In this document: positions 6,112-6,413 of the stretch, one piece after another | Numbering within the stretch: the stretch's first letter is position 1 | Layout: every line of letters starts with the position of its first letter | Source: Ignavibacteriota bacterium | Lineage (GTDB): Bacteria; Bacteroidota; Ignavibacteria; Palsa-1295 | Reading direction: 5' to 3' | Length of the DNA stretch: 6,413 nucleotides | NCBI GenBank assembly: GCA_025357895.1 | Contig: JANYLL010000317.1 | Span: 1 to 6,413 of the forward strand | Notes under the pieces: generated by a model | What the model was told of the DNA's origin: nothing | Database searches by the model: none | The model's input: the letters and a program-made list of their open reading frames with translations, nothing else | Program-made: the position numbers and the translations under genes

Positions 6112-6287
6112 ATGTCATTTCGAACGGACTCTGTCGCTACGTAGTAGAGGCAGAGGTAGTGAGAAATCTTTAAATAAAAATAAAAGCCTTATTTCTTCCT
6201 TTGGGGAGGAATAAGGATCTATTTTTATTAGAAGATTTCTCTCTCCGTTTCGCTCTTGGGAGGGCGAAACTCCGTTCGAAATGACAT
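6112..6287. repeat. Long imperfect palindrome (176 bp), probable dispersed repeat element
   Basis: The ends are perfect 17-base inverted repeats: 6112-6128 (ATGTCATTTCGAACGGA) and 6271-6287. Further inward, GAGAAATCTT (6161-6170) pairs with 6233-6242, AATAAAAATA (6173-6182) with 6220-6229, and CCTTATT (6187-6193) with AATAAGG (6210-6216), so the centre is one long hairpin. The segments between end and centre hold their own hairpins: CTCTG/CAGAG (6129-6133 with 6151-6155) on the left and GTTTCGC/GCGAAAC (6247-6253 with 6264-6270) on the right. No target-site duplication is obvious. It starts 6 bases past the hutH stop and ends 27 bases before the ABC-like ATG, filling the gap. Similar TGTCATTTCGAA...GAGAAATCT palindromes recur in Bacteroidota-related genomes as far as I recall; only one copy is visible here. 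It contains no coding frame. Confidence 0.8.
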
Positions 6288-6293
6288 ATCACA

Positions 6294-6413
6294 TTAAACA
6301 CTTTTTTCAATCTTACCAACGAACTCCGAATCTGAAATCAGCTCTTTTACTTTTGCAATATCAATGGAGATATTCCGATCATCTTCTAAGAACGGAACAA
6401 CGCTCCGCACATG
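6294..6413 (-). CDS. hutH: Histidine ammonia-lyase, C-terminal fragment
   Basis: The frame is open from the right edge to a TAA at 6294-6296, giving 39 residues: HVRSVVPFLEDDRNISIDI, then AKVKELISDSEFVGKIEKSV. The VRxxVPxLxxDRxxxxDIxxxxxLI pattern is the typical C-terminus of HutH, which deaminates L-histidine to urocanate and ammonia in the cytosol, the first step of histidine degradation. The catalytic MIO motif (Ala-Ser-Gly) lies outside the window, so activity cannot be judged. The presence of hutI on the same strand 4.8 kb away supports the call. The stop codon is followed after 6 bases by the long palindrome, which may define the 3' end of the transcript. Other members of the aromatic ammonia-lyase family are the main alternative. 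Confidence 0.75.
   Translation of the reverse strand, partial: HVRSVVPFLEDDRNISIDIAKVKELISDSEFVGKIEKSV

Overview
The window looks like a piece of a bacterial chromosome from the Bacteroidota/Chlorobiota side of the tree (Ignavibacteria- or Kapabacteria-like). This placement is an inference. It rests on moderate GC content, start codons without Shine-Dalgarno sequences, promoter elements resembling the Bacteroidota TTG / TAnnTTTG pattern, 'RDSL'-type linkers of a kind common in periplasmic proteins of that group, and dispersed palindromic repeats. No rRNA or other definitive marker is present.

Layout, left to right. (1) 1-139, minus strand: the N-terminus of an unrecognised protein with one membrane anchor, running off the left edge. 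(2) 166-236: a REP-like hairpin pair. (3) 249-1493, minus: hutI, imidazolonepropionase, with all expected metal and catalytic residues. (4) 1494-1661: a divergent intergenic region holding a second REP-like pair (1535-1607) in the opposite orientation, so hutI is bracketed by inverted copies. (5) 1662-4343, plus: full-length mutS. (6) 4344-4665: a 322-base interval without a credible protein gene. It holds a weak hairpin after mutS, a good promoter at 4464-4493 and, downstream of it, a segment of about 167 nt that can fold into a closed multi-helix structure; this is the best candidate for an undescribed element. (7) 4666-6084, minus: a six-helix ABC-type membrane domain with no ATPase domain and an insert of about 185 residues after helix 1. 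(8) 6112-6287: a 176-bp long imperfect palindrome filling most of the gap between the ABC-like gene and hutH. (9) 6294-6413, minus: the last 39 codons of a probable hutH, histidine ammonia-lyase.

How the parts relate. HutH (histidine to urocanate) and HutI (imidazolonepropionate to formiminoglutamate) are steps 1 and 3 of histidine degradation. They lie on the same strand, but the ABC-like gene and an opposite-strand mutS separate them, so they cannot form a simple operon here. MutS is the mismatch-recognition ATPase of DNA repair and has no visible functional tie to its neighbours. The non-coding layer is the most unusual part of the window: two REP-like pairs, one long palindrome and one candidate small RNA.
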